Shown here piece by piece: positions 49,732 to 60,992 of a stretch of DNA of 64,000 bases (positions are counted from its first letter, which is position 1; the number at the start of each line of letters is the position of its first letter). The notes beneath the pieces are model-generated. The model searched no databases, was not told the DNA's origin, and saw only the letters and a list, made by a program, of their open reading frames with translations. The position numbers were made by a program, and so were the translations under genes. Where the stretch lies: NCBI GenBank assembly GCA_002189035.1, contig NEEC01000007.1, forward strand, positions 3,534,001 to 3,598,000, read 5' to 3'. This stretch comes from Utricularia gibba. Taxonomy: Eukaryota; Streptophyta; Magnoliopsida; Lamiales; Lentibulariaceae.

Positions 49732-49890
49732 TGATGCATTTATTAACGGTTGGTTTTAATAGGCTGCCTCAATGGTTTTCTCAAGGAAAAGCTTGTCGTT
49801 TTTGGGCGGGTGATGTCGTTGTGAACTTCGTTCTGACCCAAGGTTCGGTCTGTCTCCTTTGCCAAATCTGGTCCTACTCGACGAAAATCG
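49732..49890 (+). repeat. H2 half-monomer (159 bp), reference copy
   Basis: Second half of the type A monomer, starting TGATGCAT and ending just before the next TGATGCAG. It is homologous to H1 over its whole length, strongest at both ends. It holds the HindIII site within GGAAAAGCTTG, where H1 has the related GCATGCTT. Half lengths are regular: 157+159 in this A copy, 156+158 in the B copy at 49261, 155+157 in the C copy at 58310 and 155+157 in the D copy at 14610. Confidence 0.9.
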
Positions 49891-50509
49891 TGATGCAGTT
49901 ATTGAAGTTAGGATTTCATGAGCACCCAAAATGCTTTTGTCAATCGCATGCTTTGTAGTTGAGGAGGCGCTCTAGTGGGGCACGGTATCGGGCAAAAGGT
50001 CGAGTCGGCTCGCTCCCAGTCATTTTTAGCCTGTCAAAAAAAGTGATGCATTTATTAACGTTGGGTTTTAATAGGCTGCCTACATGGTTTCTCAAGGAAA
50101 AGCTTGTCGTTTCTGGGGGTGATGTCTTTGGAACTTCGTTCTGACCATAGGTTCGGTCTGACTCCTTTGCCACATCGGGTCCTACTCGACGAAAATCGTG
50201 ATGCAGTTATTGAAGTTAGGATTTCATGAGCACCCAAAATGGTTTTCTCAACCGCATGCTTTATATTTGATAAGGCACTCTCGTGGGGCAACGGTATCGA
50301 GCAGGAGGTCGAGTCGAGCTCGGCCCAGAGTCATTTGTAGCCCGGCAAAAAAATTGATGCATTTATTAACGTTGGTTTATTAGGCTGCCTACATGTTTCT
50401 CAAGGAAAAGCTTGTCGTTTCTGGGCGGGTGATGTCTTTTGGAACTTCGTTCTGACCATAGGTTCGGTCTGACTCCTTTGCCAAATCGGGTCCTACTCGA
50501 CGAAAATCG

Positions 50510-51438
50510 TGATGCAGTTATTGAAGTTAGGATTTCATGAGCACCCAAAATGGTTTTCTCAACCGCATGCTTTATATTTGATAAGGTGCTCTCGTGGGGC
50601 AACGGTATCGAGTAGGAGGTCGAGTCGAGCTCGGGCCCATAGTCATTTGTAGCTCGGCAAAAAACTTGATGCATTTATTAACGTTGGTTTTAATAGGCTG
50701 CCTCAATGGTTTTCTCAAGGAAAAGCTTGTCGTTTTTGGGCGGTGATGTCGTTGTGAACTTCGTTCTGACCCAAGGTTCGGTCTGTCTCCTTTGCCAAAT
50801 CTGGTCCTACTCGACGAAAATCGTGATGCAGTTATTGAAGTTAGGATTTCATGAGCACCCAAAATGCTTTTCAATCGCATGCTTTGTAGTTGAGGAGGCG
50901 CTCTAGTGGGGCACGGTATCGGGCAAAAGGTCGAGTCGGGCTCGCCAGAGTCATTTTTAGCCTGTCAAAAAAAGTGATGCATTTATTAACGTTGGGTTTT
51001 AATAGGCTGCCTACATGGTTTCTCAAGGAAAAGCTTGTCGTTTCTGGGCGGTGATGTCTTTGGAACTTCGTTCTGACCATAGGTTCGGTCTGACTCCTTT
51101 GCCACATCGGTCCTACTCGACGAAAATCGTGATGCAGTTATTGAAGTTAGGATTCATGAGCACCCAAAATGGTTTTCTCAACCGCATGCTTTATATTTGA
51201 TAAGGCACTCTCGTGGGGCAACGGTATCGAGCAGGAGGTCGAGTCGAGCTCGCCCAGAGTCATTTGTAGCCCGGCAAAAAATTGATGCATTTATTAACGT
51301 TGGTTTTAATAGGCTGCCTACATGTTTCTCAAGGAAAAGCTTGTCGTTTCTGGGCGGGTGATGTCTTTTGGAACTTCGTTCTGACCATAGGTTCGGTCTG
51401 ACTCCTTTGCCACATCGGGTCCTACTCGACGAAAATCG
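50510..51438 (+). repeat. A-B-C trimer, reference higher-order unit (929 bp)
   Basis: A 50510, B 50824 and C 51130, followed by the next A-B-C at 51439, 51755 and 52064. The A copy has GGGCGGTGATG and the B copy has ATGCTTTTCAATCGC. The same two linked variants occur together in the A-B pairs at 39278-39900 and 48337-48945. Confidence 0.8.
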
Positions 51439-52339
51439 TGATGCAGTTATTGAAGTTAGGATTTCATGAGCACCCAAAATGGTTTTCTCAACCGCATGCT
51501 TTATATTTGATAAGGTGCTCTCGTGGGGCAACGGTATCGAGTAGGAGGTCGAGTCGAGCTCGGGCCCATAGTCATTTGTAGCTCGGCAAAAAACTTGATG
51601 CATTTATTAACGGTTGGTTTTAATAGGCTGCCTCAATGGTTTTCTCAAGGAAAAGCTTGTCGTTTTTGGGCGGGTGATGTCGTTGTGAACTTCGTTCTGA
51701 CCCAAGGTTCGGTCTGTCTCCTTTGCCAAATCTGGTCCTACTCGACGAAAATCGTGATGCAGTTATTGAAGTTAGGATTTCATGAGCACCCAAAATGCTT
51801 TTGTCAATCGCATGCTTTGTAGTTGAGGAGGCGCTCTAGTGGGGCACGGTATCGGGCAAAGGTCGAGTCGGGCTCGCTCCCAGAGTCATTTTTAGCCTGT
51901 CAAAAAAAGTGATGCATTTATTAACGTTGGGTTTTAAAGGCTGCCTACATGGTTTCTCAAGAAAAGCTTGTCGTTTCTGGGGGGTGATGTCTTTTGGAAC
52001 TTCGTTCTGACCATAGTTCGGTCTGACTCCTTTGCCACATCGGGTCCTACTCGACGAAAATCGTGATGCAGTTATTGAAGTTAGGATTTCATGAGCACCC
52101 AAAATGGTTTTCTCAACCGCATGCTTTATATTGATAAGGCACTCTCGTGGGGCAACGGTATCGAGCAGGAGGTCGAGTCGAGCTCGGCCCAGAGTCATTT
52201 GTAGCCCGGCAAAAAATTGATGCATTTATTAACGTTCGGCTTTATTAGGCTGCCTACATAGTTTCTCAAGGAAAAGCTTGTCGTTTCTGCGGGTGATGTC
52301 TTTTGGAACTTCGTTCTGACCAAGGTTCGGTCTGACTCC

Positions 52340-52830
52340 TTTGCCACCTACTCGACGAAAATCGTGATGCAGTTATTGAAGTTAGGATTTCATGAGCTGG
52401 TTTTCTCAACCGCATGCGATAAGGTGCTCTCGTGGGGCAACGGTATCGAGTAGGAGGTCGAGTCGAGCTTAGTCATTTGTAGCTCGGCAAAAAACTTGAT
52501 GCATTTATTAACGGAATAGGCTGCCTCAATGGTTTTCTCAAGGAAAAGCAACTTCCCAAAAATCTGGTCCTACTCGACGAAAATCGTGATGCAGTTATTG
52601 AAGTTAGGATTTCATGAGCACCCAAAATGCTTTTGTCAATCGCATGCTTTGTATAGGAGGCGCTCTAGTGGGGCACGGTAAGGTCGAGTCGGGCTCTCAT
52701 TTTTAGTGGTGATGCATTTATTAACGTTGGGTTTTAATAGGCTGCCTAGGAAAAGCTTGTCGTTTCTGGCGGGTGATGGGAACTTCGTTCTGACCATAGT
52801 TCGAGCCACATCGGGTCCTACTCGACGAAA
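52340..52830 (+). other. Monomers with many short block deletions
   Basis: The A-B pair at 52365 and 52587 spans 470 bp instead of about 627. Losses are of 5-20 bases, for example the bases between CCAC and CTACTCG, ACCCAAAAT after CATGAGC, TTTATATTT after GCATGC, and part of H2 after GGAAAAGC near 52549. The order of the remaining words is normal, unlike in the scrambled patches. Confidence 0.75.
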
Positions 52831-53649
52831 ATCGTGATGCAGTTATTGAAGTTAGGATTTCATGAGCACCCAAAATGGTTTTCTCAACCGCATGCTTTAT
52901 ATTTGATAAGTGCTCTCGTGCAACGGTATCGAGTAGGAGGTCGAGTCGAGCTCGGCCCATAGTCATTTGTAGCTCGGCAAAAAACTTGATGCATTTATTA
53001 ACGGTTGGTTTTAATAGGCTGCCTCAATGTTTTCTCAAGGAAAAGCTTGTCGTTTTTGGGCGGGTGATGTCGTTGTGAACTTCGTTCTGACCAAGGTTCG
53101 GTCTCTCCTTTGCCAAATCTGGTCCTACTCGACGAAAATCGTGATGCAGTTATTGAAGTTAGGATTTCATGAGCACCCAAAATGCTGAATCGCATGCTTT
53201 GTAGTTGAGACGCTCTAGTGGGGCACGGTATCGGCAAAAGGTCGAGTCGGCTCGAGAGTCATTTTAGCCTGTCAAAAAAAGTGATGCATTTATTAACGTT
53301 GGGTTTTAATAGGCTGCCTACATGGTTTCTCAAGGAAAAGCTTGTCGTTTCTGGGCGGGTGATGTCTTTTGGAACTTCGTTCTGACCATAGGTTCGGTCT
53401 GACTCCTTTGCCACATCGGGTCCTACTCGACGAAAATCGTGATGCAGTTATTGAAGTTAGGATTTCATGAGCACCCAAAATGGTTTTCTCAACCGCATGC
53501 TTTATATTTGATAAGGTGCTCTCGTGGGGCAACGGTATCGAGTAGGAGTCGAGTCGAGCTCGGGCCCATAGTCATTTGTAGCTCGGCAAAAAACTTGATG
53601 CATTTATTAACGTTGGTTTTATAGGCTGCCTCAATGGTTTCTCAAGGAA

Positions 53650-53830
53650 AAGCTTGTCATGTCGTTGTGAACTTCGTTCTGACCAAGGTTCAAAAGGTCC
53701 TACTCGACGAAAATCGTGATGCAGTTATTGAAGTTAGGATTTCATGAGCACCCAAAATGTGCATGCTTTGTATTGAGGAGGCGCGTGGGGCACGGTATTC
53801 GAGTCGGCTCGCTCCCAGAGTCATTTTAAA
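53650..53830 (+). other. Shortened A/B junction
   Basis: H2 of the A copy at 53440 loses the bases between GCTTGTC and ATGTCG, and GGTTC passes straight into AAAAGGTCC. The following B copy at 53717 lacks parts around GCATGC, CGGGC and AGCCTGTC. The monomer spacings are 277 and 276 bp. Confidence 0.7.
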
Positions 53831-56800
53831 AAAAAGTGATGCATTTATTAACGTTGGGTTTTAATAGGCTGCCTACATGGTTTCTCAAGGAAAAGCTTGT
53901 CGTTTCTGCGGGTGATGTCTTTTGGAACTTCGTTCTGACCATAGGTTCGGTCTGACTCCTTTGCCACATCGGGTCCTACTCGACGAAAATCGTGATGCAG
54001 TTATTGAAGTTAGGATTTCATGAGCACCCAAAATGTTTTCTCAACGCATGCTTTATTGAGGAGGCGCTCTGTGGGGCACGGTATCGAGCAAAGGTCGAGT
54101 CGGGCTCGCTCCCAGAGTCATTTTTAGCCTGCAAAAAAAGTGATGCATTTATTAACGTTGGTTTTAATAGGCTGCCTACATGGTTTCTCAAGGAAAAGCT
54201 TGTCGTTTCTGGGGGTGATGTCTTTTGGAACTTCGTTCTGACCATAGGTTCGGTCTGACTCCTTTGCCACATCGGGTCCTACTCGACGAAAATCGTGATG
54301 CAGTTATTGAAGTTAGGATTTCATGAGCACCCAAAATGGTTTTCTCAACCGCATGCTTTATATTTGATAAGGTGCTCTCGTGGGGCAACGGTATCGAGTA
54401 GGAGGTCGAGTCGAGCTCGGGCCCATAGTCATTTGTAGCTCGGCAAAAAACTTGATGCATTTATTAACGTTGTTTTAATAGGCTGCCTCAATGGTTTTCT
54501 CAAGGAAAAGCTTGTCGTTTTTGGGCGGTGATGTCGTTGTGAACTTCGTTCTGACCAAGGTTCGGTCTGTCTCCTTTGCCAAATCTGGTCCTACTCGACG
54601 AAAATCGTGATGCAGTTATTGAAGTTAGGATTTCATGAGCACCCAAAATGCTTTTTCAATCGCATGCTTTGTAGTTGAGGAGGCGCTCTAGTGGGGCACG
54701 GTATCGGGCAAAAGGTCGAGTCGGCTCGCTCCCAGAGTCATTTTAGCCTGTCAAAAAAAGTGATGCATTTATTAACGTTGGTTTTATAGGCTGCCTACAT
54801 GGTTTCTCAAGGAAAAGCTTGTCGTTTCTGGGCGGGTGATGTCTTTGGAACTTCGTTCTGACCAAGGTTCGGTCTGACTCCTTTGCCACATCGGTCCTAC
54901 TCGACGAAAATCGTGATGCAGTTATTGAAGTTAGGATTTCATGAGCACCCAAAATGGTTTTCTCAACCGCATGCTTTATATTTGATAAGCGCTCTCGTGG
55001 GGCAACGGTATCGAGCAGGAGTCGAGTCGAGCTCGGCCCAGAGTCATTTGTAGCGGCAAAAAATTGATGCATTTATTAACTTGGTTTTTAGGCTGCCTAC
55101 ATGGTTTTCTCAAGGAAAAGCTTGTCGTTTCTGGCGGGTGATGTCTTTTGGAACTTCGTTCTGACCATAGGTTCGGTCTGACTCCTTTGCCACATCGGGT
55201 CCTACTCGACGAAAATCGTGATGCAGTTATTGAAGTTAGGATTTCATGAGCACCCAAAATGTTTTCTCAACCGCATGCTTTATATTTGATAAGGGCTCTC
55301 GTGGGGCAACGGTATCGAGCAGGAGGTCGAGTCGAGCTCGGCCCATAGTCATTTGTAGCTCGGCAAAAAAATTGATGCATTTATTAACGTTGGTTTAATA
55401 GGCTGCCTACATGGTTTCTCAAGGAAAAGCTTGTCGTTTCTGGGCGGGTGATGTCTTTTGGAACTTCGTTCTGACCATAGGTTCGGTCTGACTCCTTTGC
55501 CACATCGGGTCCTACTCGACGAAAATCGTGATGCAGTTATTGAAGTTAGGATTTCATGAGCACCCAAAATGGTTTTCTCAACCGCATGCTTTATATTTGA
55601 TAAGTGCTCTCGTGGGGCAACGGTATCGAGTAGGAGGTCGAGTCGAGCTCGGGCCCATAGTCATTTGTAGCTCGGCAAAAAACTTGATGCATTTATTAAC
55701 GGTTGGTTTTAATAGGCTGCCTCAATGGTTTCTCAAGGAAAAGCTTGTCGTTTTTGGGCGGGTGATGTCGTTGTGAACTTCGTTCTGACCCAAGGTTCGG
55801 TCTGTCTCCTTTGCCAAATCTGGTCCTACTCGACGAAAATCGTGATGCAGTTATTGAAGTTAGGATTTCATGAGCACCCAAAATGCTTTTGTCAATCGCA
55901 TGCTTTGTAGTTGAGGAGGCGCTCTAGTGGGGCACGGTATCGGGCAAAAGGTCGAGTCGGGCTCGCTCCCAGAGTCATTTTTAGCCTGTCAAAAAAAGTG
56001 ATGCATTTATTAACGTTGGGTTTTAATAGGCTGCCTACATGGTTTCTCAAGGAAAAGCTTGTCGTTTCTGGGCGGGTGATGTCTTTTGGAACTTCGTTCT
56101 GACCATAGGTTCGGTCTGACTCCTTTGCCACATCGGGTCCTACTCGACGAAAATCGTGATGCAGTTATTGAAGTTAGGATTCATGAGCACCCAAAATGGT
56201 TTTCTCAACCGCATGCTTTATATTTGATAAGGCACTCTCGTGGGGCAACGGTATCGAGCAGTCGAGTCGAGCTCGGCCCAGAGTCATTTGTAGCCCGGCA
56301 AAAAAAAATTGATGCATTTATTAACGTTGGCTTTATAGGCTGCCTCATAGTTTCTCAAGGAAAAGCTTGTCGTTTTGGGCGGGTGATGTCTTTTGGAACT
56401 TCGTTCTGACCAAGGTTCGGTCTGACTCCTTTGCCACATCGGTCCTACTCGACGAAAATCGTGATGCAGTTATTGAAGTTAGGATTTCATGAGCACCCAA
56501 AATGGTTTTCTCAACCGCATGCTTTATATTTGATAAGGTGCTCTCGTGGGGCAACGGTATCGAGTAGGAGGTCGAGTCGAGCTCGGGCCCATAGTCATTT
56601 GTAGCTCGGCAAAAAACTTGATGCATTTATTAACGGTTGGTTTTAATAGGCTGCCTCAATGTTTTCTCAAGGAAAAGCTTGTCGTTTTTGGCGGGTGATG
56701 TCGTTGTGAACTTCGTTCTGACCCAAGGTTCGGTCTGTCTCCTTTGCCAAATCTGGTCCTACTCGACGAAAATCGTGATGCAGTTATTGAAGTTAGGATT

Positions 56801-58309
56801 TCATGAGCACCCAAAATGTTTTCTCAACGCATGCTTTGTATTTGAGGAGGCGCTCTCGTGGGGCACGGTATCGGCAAAAGGTCGAGTCGGCTCGCCCAGA
56901 GTCATTTTAGCCGCAAAAAAGTGATGCATTTATTAACGTTGGTTTTAATAGGCTGCCTACATGGTTTCTCAAGGAAAGCTTGTCGTTTCTGGGGGTGATG
57001 TCTTTTGGAACTTCGTTCTGACCATAGGTTCGGTCTGACTCCTTTGCCACATCGGGTCCTACTCGACGAAAATCGTGATGCAGTTATTGAAGTTAGGATT
57101 TCATGAGCACCCAAAATGGTTTCTCAACCGCATGCTTTATATTTGATAAGGTGCTCTCGTGGGGCAACGGTATCGAGTAGGAGGTCGAGTCGAGCTCGGG
57201 CCCATAGTCATTTGTAGCTCGGCAAAAACTTGATGCATTTATTAACGTTGGTTTTAATAGGCTGCCTCAATGGTTTTCTCAAGGAAAAGCTTGTCGTTTT
57301 TGGCGGGTGATGTCGTTGTGAACTTCGTTCTGACCAAGGTTCGGTCTGTCTCCTTTGCCAATCTGGTCCTACTCGACGAAAATCGTGATGCAGTTATTGA
57401 AGTTAGGATTTCATGAGCACCAAAATGTTTTGTCAATCGCATGCTTTGTAGTTGAGGAGGCGCTCTAGTGGGGCACGGTATCGGCAAAAGGTCGAGTCGG
57501 CTCGCCCAGAGTCATTTTAGCCTGTCAAAAAAATGATGCATTTATTAACGTTGGTTTTAATAGGCTGCCTACATGGTTTCTCAAGGAAAAGCTTGTCGTT
57601 TCTGGCGGGTGATGTCTTTTGGAACTTCGTTCTGACCATAGTTCGGTCTGACTCCTTTGCCACATCGGGTCCTACTCGACGAAAATCGTGATGCAGTTAT
57701 TGAAGTTAGGATTTCATGAGCACCCAAAATGGTTTTCTCAACCGCATGCTTTTATTTGATAAGGTGCTCTCGTGGGGCAACGGTATCGAGTAGGTCGAGT
57801 CGAGCTCGGGCCCATAGTCATTTGTAGCTCGGCAAAAAACTTGATGCATTTATTAACGGTTGGTTTTAATAGGCTGCCTCAATGGTTTTCTCAAGGAAAA
57901 GCTTGTCGTTTTGGCGGTGATGTCGTTGTGAACTTCGTTCTGACCAAGGTTCGGTCTGTCTCCTTTGCCAAATCTGGTCCTACTCGACGAAAATCGTGAT
58001 GCAGTTATTGAAGTTAGGATTTCATGAGCACCCAAAATGCTTTTGTCAATCGCATGCTTTGTAGTTGAGGAGGCGCTCTAGTGGGGCACGGTATCGGGCA
58101 AAGGTCGAGTCGGGCTCGCTCCCAGAGTCATTTTTAGCCTGTCAAAAAAAGTGATGCATTTATTAACGTTGGGTTTTAATAGGCTGCCTACATGGTTTCT
58201 CAAGGAAAAGCTTGTCGTTTCTGGGCGGGTGATGTCTTTTGGAACTTCGTTCTGACCATAGGTTCGGTCTGACTCCTTTGCCACATCGGGTCCTACTCGA
58301 CGAAAATCG

Positions 58310-58621
58310 TGATGCAGTTATTGAAGTTAGGATTTCATGAGCACCCAAAATGGTTTTCTCAACCGCATGCTTTATATTTGATAAGGCACTCTCGTGGGGC
58401 AACGGTATCGAGCAGGAGGTCGAGTCGAGCTCGGCCCAGAGTCATTTGTAGCCCGGCAAAAAATTGATGCATTTATTAACGTTCGGCTTTATAGGCTGCC
58501 TACATAGTTTCTCAAGGAAAAGCTTGTCGTTTCTGGGCGGGTGATGTCTTTTGGAACTTCGTTCTGACCATAGGTTCGGTCTGACTCCTTTGCCACATCG
58601 GGTCCTACTCGACGAAAATCG
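58310..58621 (+). repeat. Type C monomer, reference copy (312 bp)
   Basis: Type C combines GATAAGGCACTCTCG, GAGCAGGAGG, CTCGGCCCAGAGTC and GTAGCCCGGC in H1 with GGCTTTATAGG (often GGCTTTATTAGG), CTACATAGTTTCTC, TTTCTGGGCGGG and GATGTCTTTTGGAAC in H2. Its H1 resembles D and its H2 resembles B, so it may be an old recombinant between them. In the right-hand domain it is the optional third member after A-B. Confidence 0.75.
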
Positions 58622-59844
58622 TGATGCAGTTATTGAAGTTAGGATTTCATGAGCACCCAAAATGGTTTTCTCAACCGCATGCTTTATATTTGATAAGGCG
58701 CTCTCGTGGGCAACGGTATCGAGTAGGAGGTCGAGTCGAGCTCGGGCCCATAGTCATTTGTAGCTCGGCAAAAAACTTGATGCATTTATTAACGGTTGGT
58801 TTTAATAGGCTGCCTCAATGGTTTTCTCAAGGAAAAGCTTGTCGTTTTTGGGCGGGTGATGTCGTTGTGAACTTCGTTCTGACCAAGGTTCGGTCTGTCT
58901 CCTTTGCCAAATCTGGTCCTACTCGACGAAAATCGTGATGCAGTTATTGAAGTTAGGATTCATGAGCACCCAAAATGCTTTTTCAATCGCATGCTTTGTA
59001 GTTGAGGAGGCGCTCTAGTGGGGCACGGTATGCGGGCAAAAGGTCGAGTCGGGCTCGCCCAGAGTCATTTTTAGCCTGTCAAAAAAAGTGATGCATTTAT
59101 TAACGTTGGGTTTTAATAGGCTGCCTACATGGTTTCTCAAGGAAAAGCTTGTCGTTTCTGGGGGTGATGTCTTTTGGAACTTCGTTCTGACCATAGGTTC
59201 GGTCTGACTCCTTTGCCACATCGGGTCCTACTCGACGAAAATCGTGATGCAGTTATTGAAGTTAGGATTCATGAGCACCCAAAATGGTTTTCTCAACCGC
59301 ATGCTTTATATTTATAAGGCACTCTCGTGGGGCAACGGTATCGAGCAGGAGGTCGAGTCGAGCTCGGCCCAGAGTCATTTGTAGCCCGGCAAAAAAATTG
59401 ATGCATTTATTAACGTTGGCTTTATTAGGCTGCCTACATAGTTTCTCAAGGAAAAGCTTGTCGTTTCTGGGCGGGTGATGTCTTTTGGAACTTCGTTCTG
59501 ACCATAGGTTCGGTCTGACTCCTTTGCCACATCGGGTCCTACTCGACGAAAATCGTGATGCAGTTATTGAAGTTAGGATTTCATGAGCACCCAAAATGGT
59601 TTTCTCAACCGCATGCTTTATATTTGATAAGGCACTCTCGTGGGGCAACGGTATCGAGTAGGAGGTCGAGTCGAGCTCGGGCCCATAGTCATTTAGCCGG
59701 CAAAAAATTGATGCATTTATTAACGTTTGGTTTTAATAGGCTGCCTCAATGGTTTTCTCAAGGAAAAGCTTGTCGTTTTTGGGCGGGTGATGTCGTTGTG
59801 AACTTCGTTCTGACCCAAGGTTCGGTCTGTCTCCTTTGCCAAAT

Positions 59845-59945
59845 CTCCTTTGCCACATCGCATGGTCCTCTACACGGTATCGACGAAAGATCATTTTTAG
59901 CCTGATGCAGTTAATTGAAGTTAAGGATTGTCATGAGTTCTGACC
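59845..59945 (+). other. Interleaved patch mixing H2 end with B-type H1
   Basis: CTCCTTTGCC occurs twice. Then GTCCTCTAC is followed by ACGGTATCG, ACGAAA, GATCATTTTTAGCCT and GATGCAGTTAATTG, and later GAGTTCTGACCCGG. Words of a B-type H1 end are inserted at regular points into an H2-to-H1 junction. An intact anchor follows at 59991. Confidence 0.75.
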
Positions 59946-60949
59946 CGGTCTGACTCCTTTGCCACATCGGGTCCTACTCGACGAAAATCGTGATGCAGTT
60001 ATTGAAGTTAGGATTCATCATGAGCATGCTTTATATTGATAAGGCCTCTCGTGGGGCAACGGTATCGATCGAGTCGGCTCGCCCAGAGTCATTTTAGCCC
60101 GGCAAAAAAATTGATGCATTTATTAACGTTCGGTTTATTAGGCTGCCTACATATTTTCAAGGAAAAGCTTGTCGTTTCTGGGCGGGTGATGTCTTTTGGA
60201 ACTTCGTTCTGACCATAGGTTCGGTCTGACTCCTTTGCCACATCGGGTCCTACTCGACGAAAATCGTGATGCAGTTATTGAAGTTAGGATTTCATGAGCA
60301 CCCAAAATGGTTTTCTCAACCGCATGCTTTATATTTGATAAGGTGCTCTCGTGGGGCAACGGTATCGAGTAGGAGGTCGAGTCGAGCTCGGGCCCATAGT
60401 CATTTGTAGCTCGGCAAAAAACTTGATGCATTTATTAACGTTGGTTTTAATAGGCTGCCTCAATGGTTTTCTCAAGGAAAAGCTTGTCGTTTTTGGGCGG
60501 TGATGTCGTTGTGAACTTCGTTCTGACCAAGGTTCGGTCTGTCTCTTTGCCAAATCTGGTCCTACTCGACGAAAATCGTGATGCAGTTATTGAAGTTAGA
60601 TTTCATGAGCACCCAAAATGCTTTTGTCAATCGCATGCTTTGTAGTTGAGGAGGCGCTCTAGTGGGGCACGGTATCGGGCAAAAGGTCGAGTCGGCTCGC
60701 TCCAGAGTCATTTTTAGCCTGTCAAAAAAAGTGATGCATTTATTAACGTTGGGTTTAATAGGCTGCCTACATGGTTTCTCAAGGAAAAGCTTGTCGTTTC
60801 TGGGCGGTGATGTCTTTTGGAACTTCGTTCTGACCATAGGTTCGGTCTGACTCCTTTGCCACATCGGGTCCTACTCGACGAAAATCGTGATGCAGTTATT
60901 GAAGTTAGGATTTCATGAGCACCCAAAATGGTTTTCTCAACCGCATGCT

Positions 60950-60992
60950 TTATATTTCATAAGGTGCTTTCTCGCATGCTTTATATTTGATA
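60950..60992 (+). other. Short local duplication in H1
   Basis: TTTCATAAGGTGCTTTCTC is followed by a second GCATGCTTTATATTTG and GATAAGGCACTCTCG. The first part looks like A (GGTGCT) and the second like C (GGCACT). The anchor spacing grows to 345 bp, the largest I measured. Confidence 0.7.

Larger units (their letters stand above)
49575..49890 (+). repeat. Type A monomer, reference copy (316 bp)
   Basis: Type A is recognised by linked variants: TTTGATAAGGTGCTCTCG and GAGTAGGAGG in H1, CCCATAGTC, CTCGGCAAAAAACTTG at the end of H1, ACGGTTGG and GCCTCAATGG in H2, TTTTTGGGCGGG, GATGTCGTTGTGAAC, GGTCTGTCTCC and CCAAATCTGG. Hand composition of this copy is 144 G+C in 316 bases (about 46%). It has 17 CpG, close to the number expected from composition. 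From 38677 to the end of the window, each of the 28 type A copies I classified is followed by type B. Earlier A copies in the left third have CTAAATGG instead of CTCAATGG. Confidence 0.85.
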
